A stretch of 34,648 nt of DNA from Burkholderiaceae bacterium. GTDB lineage: Bacteria; Pseudomonadota; Gammaproteobacteria; Burkholderiales; Burkholderiaceae_B. Every line of letters starts with the position of its first letter. The first letter of the stretch is position 1. Location of the stretch: NCBI GenBank assembly GCA_020851995.1, contig JADZBO010000228.1, forward strand, positions 1-34,648, given 5' to 3'. The translations under genes were made by a program, and so were the position numbers. Under the pieces are notes generated by a model. That model was not told where the DNA came from. It saw nothing but the letters and a program-made list of their open reading frames with translations, and did no database searches. Shown here one piece after another: positions 32,870 through 34,648 of this stretch.

Positions 32870-33889
32870 ATGTGCACACGCGTTCTCTACCTTGGTGAAA
32901 ATAATACGGTCATTACGGGCCGGTCAATGGATTGGGTCGAGGATATGCAGTCCAATCTGTATCTCTTCCCCAGAGGTATCGCCCGGAATGGCGCCGCGGG
33001 TTCCGCATCGACGAGCTGGATTTCCAAATACGGAAGCGTTGTGGCCGCCGGCTATGAGGTCGGATCCGCGGACGGCATGAATGAAAAGGGATTGGTTGCC
33101 AATCTGCTCTACCTGGTTGAGTCGGATTACGGCACGCCGGATGACAACAAGCCGCCCATGTCGATCTCGTCATGGGCACAATATGTGCTCGACAACTTTG
33201 CGACCGTCGCACAGGCTGTTACGCATCTGCAGACGGAGCCGTTTCGCATCATTGCACCGATGCTTCCGAACGGCCATGCCGGCGCCTTGCATCTCTCGAT
33301 TTCCGATGCAACGGGTGACTCGGCCATTTTTGAGTACATCGGTGGCAAATTAGTCGTTCACCACAGCAGACAATATCTGGTCATGACGAACTCACCAAGT
33401 TTCGATCAGCAACTGGTGTTAAATGCCTATTGGACGCAGATTGGGGGATTGACCTTTCTGCCAGGAACCAATCGTGCAGCCGACCGCTTTGCAAGGGCGT
33501 CATTTTTGATCAATGCGATTCCGAAAAGCGCGGACAAGAATTACATCAGCGCGGTGCCGGACGGAAGATTTGATTACCAGGCTGTCGCAAGTACCTTGGG
33601 TGTGGTGCGTAGCGTCGGGGTTCCTCTTGGCATTGGTACGCCCGATCAGCCCAACATCTCATCGACCATCTGGCGGACGGTTTCGGACCAGAAGAACCTG
33701 GTGTATTACTTTGATTCTGCGACAAGCCCGAATACATTCTGGGTCAATTTTAGTGACCTGGATTTTTCCGAAAATGCGCCAGTCAAGAAACTTGAAGTGG
33801 CGGGAGGTAAGGTCTATTCAGGCAATACAGCCAGTTTGTTTAAGGCAGCAGCGCCTTTTAAATTCTTGCAGGCTGATCCAACAAAATAG
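32870..33889 (+). CDS. Choloylglycine-hydrolase/penicillin-V-acylase-family amidase
   Basis: A 339-residue Ntn-hydrolase that begins MCTR, so Cys2 becomes the N-terminal nucleophile after Met removal. Other conserved residues are visible: Arg18 and Asp21 (GRSMDW), an Asn in VANLLYL (Asn78), Asn174 (TNSPSF) and Arg206 (RAADRFARA). The family hydrolyses linear amides such as bile-salt conjugates, penicillin V or N-acyl homoserine lactones. Many Gram-negative members carry a signal peptide before the Cys; here a TGA in frame two codons upstream of ATG excludes one, so the enzyme appears cytoplasmic, with the active Cys exposed simply by Met removal. The substrate is not predictable by eye. It is divergent from the SDR. 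Confidence 0.92.
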   Translation: MCTRVLYLGENNTVITGRSMDWVEDMQSNLYLFPRGIARNGAAGSASTSWISKYGSVVAAGYEVGSADGMNEKGLVANLLYLVESDYGTPDDNKPPMSISSWAQYVLDNFATVAQAVTHLQTEPFRIIAPMLPNGHAGALHLSISDATGDSAIFEYIGGKLVVHHSRQYLVMTNSPSFDQQLVLNAYWTQIGGLTFLPGTNRAADRFARASFLINAIPKSADKNYISAVPDGRFDYQAVASTLGVVRSVGVPLGIGTPDQPNISSTIWRTVSDQKNLVYYFDSATSPNTFWVNFSDLDFSENAPVKKLEVAGGKVYSGNTASLFKAAAPFKFLQADPTK

Positions 33890-33945
33890 TTCGCAGGGGG
33901 AAATAGGTCGACAGTCACGTTGTGGTCTGGTGAGCAGGCGCAGCG

Positions 33946-34101
33946 CTAGTTATAGACACTGCACAGTCCGGCGACAGGTGGTGTTGGTGTGACAAAATAT
34001 GCCGACACGAGCACCCCCACGACGACAAGCATCAACAGTGCACAACGCCATCCACAAGTTGAGAGCGTAAGTCGTAGATCCCTGAATGCTTCGCTGATCA
34101 T
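33946..34101 (-). CDS. Possible 51-aa single-helix membrane protein
   Basis: ATG 34101 opens a 51-codon frame: a polar N-terminus (MISEAFRDLRLTLSTCGWR), one strongly hydrophobic helix (about 20-37, CALLMLVVVGVLVSAYFV) and a short tail ending GLCSVYN. It begins three bases after the stop of the glutamine-amidotransferase remnant. No clear ribosome site is visible, and I do not recognise the protein. The clean hydrophobic helix favours a real gene, but it may be a remnant in decaying DNA. Confidence 0.35.
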   Translation of the reverse strand: MISEAFRDLRLTLSTCGWRCALLMLVVVGVLVSAYFVTPTPPVAGLCSVYN

Positions 34102-34103
34102 AT

Positions 34104-34304
34104 TCACAAATGCCTGAGTAAGTGCAAACCAGCCAGACCCGAACCGCGCTTAGCCGCTTCACGCGCAACGTCGAGTCCCTGATAAAACGCAACGCCCCAG
34201 CCGTCGCGGGAGCTATCTTCTTTGCCTGCGTGAGACGCTAACGCATGCAGCGAAAAGGTCAGCCTCGCCGGTTGGGAGCTCGACATGGCCAGTCATTCGC
34301 ACAC
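34104..34304 (-). pseudogene. Broken class II glutamine amidotransferase (YafJ-like) remnant
   Basis: On the minus strand GTG TGC GAA TGA CTG GCC ATG (34304 to 34284) is followed by SSSQPARLTFSLHALASHA and then RDGWGVAFYQGLD. This corresponds to the M-C-E-L-L-A-M-S start and the D-G-W-G-[IV]-A-F motif of class II glutamine amidotransferases, with the catalytic Cys as residue 2. Codon 4 has become TGA (34293-34295). Similarity ends soon after GLDVA and the frame stops at 34104, so more than three quarters of the gene is missing. Translation from the later ATG (34286) would lack the catalytic Cys. Confidence 0.7.
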
Positions 34305-34648
34305 AGAGGGACTCCGATGAGTCAGACAGCCTGACTCGGGTGAAAAACTTCAGGATCGCGTCGAAGAAACGATATATTAAAACATAGTACATTTATTTAT
34401 ATATTGAATGGTATCTTACATGGATGTTTTACTGAATGCACCGGGGGCAGGATATTGCCTATGCAAGTGAACAAGCCCCGGACGACATGCCGCCGGAAAA
34501 ATCAGGAAGTGAAGTGACGGAAAAAATAAAAGGATTGCGAATTTGATGCGCAAACAGAAGCAGGCATGAATGCACTGACCATCAGCGTCGGGCCATTTTC
34601 AATGGCCGTAGGGTACCCTCGCCAGTAGGCAACAGGACCCTCAACCCA
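34305..34648. other. Right-end stretch, no confident gene
   Basis: Contains an AT-rich block (about 34370-34440) and an inverted repeat near its left edge. A 36-codon frame at 34436-34546 (polar, acidic) and a start at 34566 reading MNALTISVGPFSMAVG soon stop; neither can be supported as a gene. The latter may be the N-terminal scrap of a membrane protein. The region looks like decayed intergenic DNA. Confidence 0.35.
34319..34337. repeat. Inverted repeat upstream of the amidotransferase remnant
   Basis: GAGTCAG and CTGACTC are perfectly symmetric about a five-base spacer (ACAGC). It lies 15 bp upstream of the remnant's GTG, as an old operator would. It may also be a short hairpin. Confidence 0.4.

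Noticed and set aside
34436..34546. 36-codon acidic ORF
   Set aside because: Weak ribosome site, no similarity and located in decaying DNA; not enough to call a gene.
1..34648. CRISPR arrays, insertion sequences, phage genes, rRNA or tRNA
   Set aside because: No regularly spaced identical repeats, no transposase or integrase motifs, and no tRNA or rRNA signature seen on reading both strands.

Overview
The window looks like part of the chromosome of a Gram-negative betaproteobacterium, most likely Burkholderiales and probably Alcaligenaceae. This rests on high-GC coding sequence, two separately encoded TctC/Bug-type periplasmic solute-binding proteins, a phenylacetate operon end, a PurU/dimethylglycine-dehydrogenase pair and QseBC-like signalling. 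The family assignment is inference. I see no rRNA, tRNA, CRISPR array, transposase or phage gene.

Left part (1-8300): the end of a phenylacetyl-CoA epoxidase operon (paaD partial, paaE), a small two-helix membrane protein, and a gene-poor stretch ending in the wreck of a DEDDh exonuclease gene. A minus-strand pair (Bug-type binding protein, then a dienelactone-hydrolase-like enzyme) is divergent from a dimethylglycine/sarcosine dehydrogenase-like flavoprotein followed by purU. Three 24-bp tandem repeats sit just upstream of the dehydrogenase.

Middle (8300-20000): a patatin-like lipase, a Fic protein preceded by a 43-codon ORF joined to it by ATGA, and threonine aldolase. Then come a compact type I secretion operon and a two-component system, both on the minus strand. 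The secretion operon reads DUF4214 protein, TolC-like, ABC, HlyD-like; its genes overlap by 4 to 13 nt, which makes the small DUF4214 protein the obvious candidate cargo. A direct repeat of the PmrA/QseB-box type lies upstream of this operon, and a weaker one lies upstream of the QseB-like regulator. A perfect FNR-type site precedes the divergent cytochrome b561 gene.

Right part (20000-34648): a subtilisin-type autotransporter, L-serine dehydratase, a Dcu-type C4-dicarboxylate transporter with an FNR-like site, and a hipBA module controlled by three operators spaced exactly 50 bp apart. A metallophosphoesterase/Bug-protein operon is divergent from an IclR regulator across a palindrome. An SDR and a choloylglycine-hydrolase-family amidase form a divergent pair. 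The right end is decaying DNA with a broken class II glutamine amidotransferase.

A loose metabolic theme is one-carbon and glycine/serine metabolism: dimethylglycine or sarcosine demethylation, formyl-THF hydrolysis, threonine to glycine, serine to pyruvate. A second theme is low-oxygen control, from the two FNR-type sites. The most interesting candidate system is the two-component-linked small DUF4214 type I secretion operon. The Fic leader ORF and the metallophosphoesterase fused to a TIM-barrel-like region are next.
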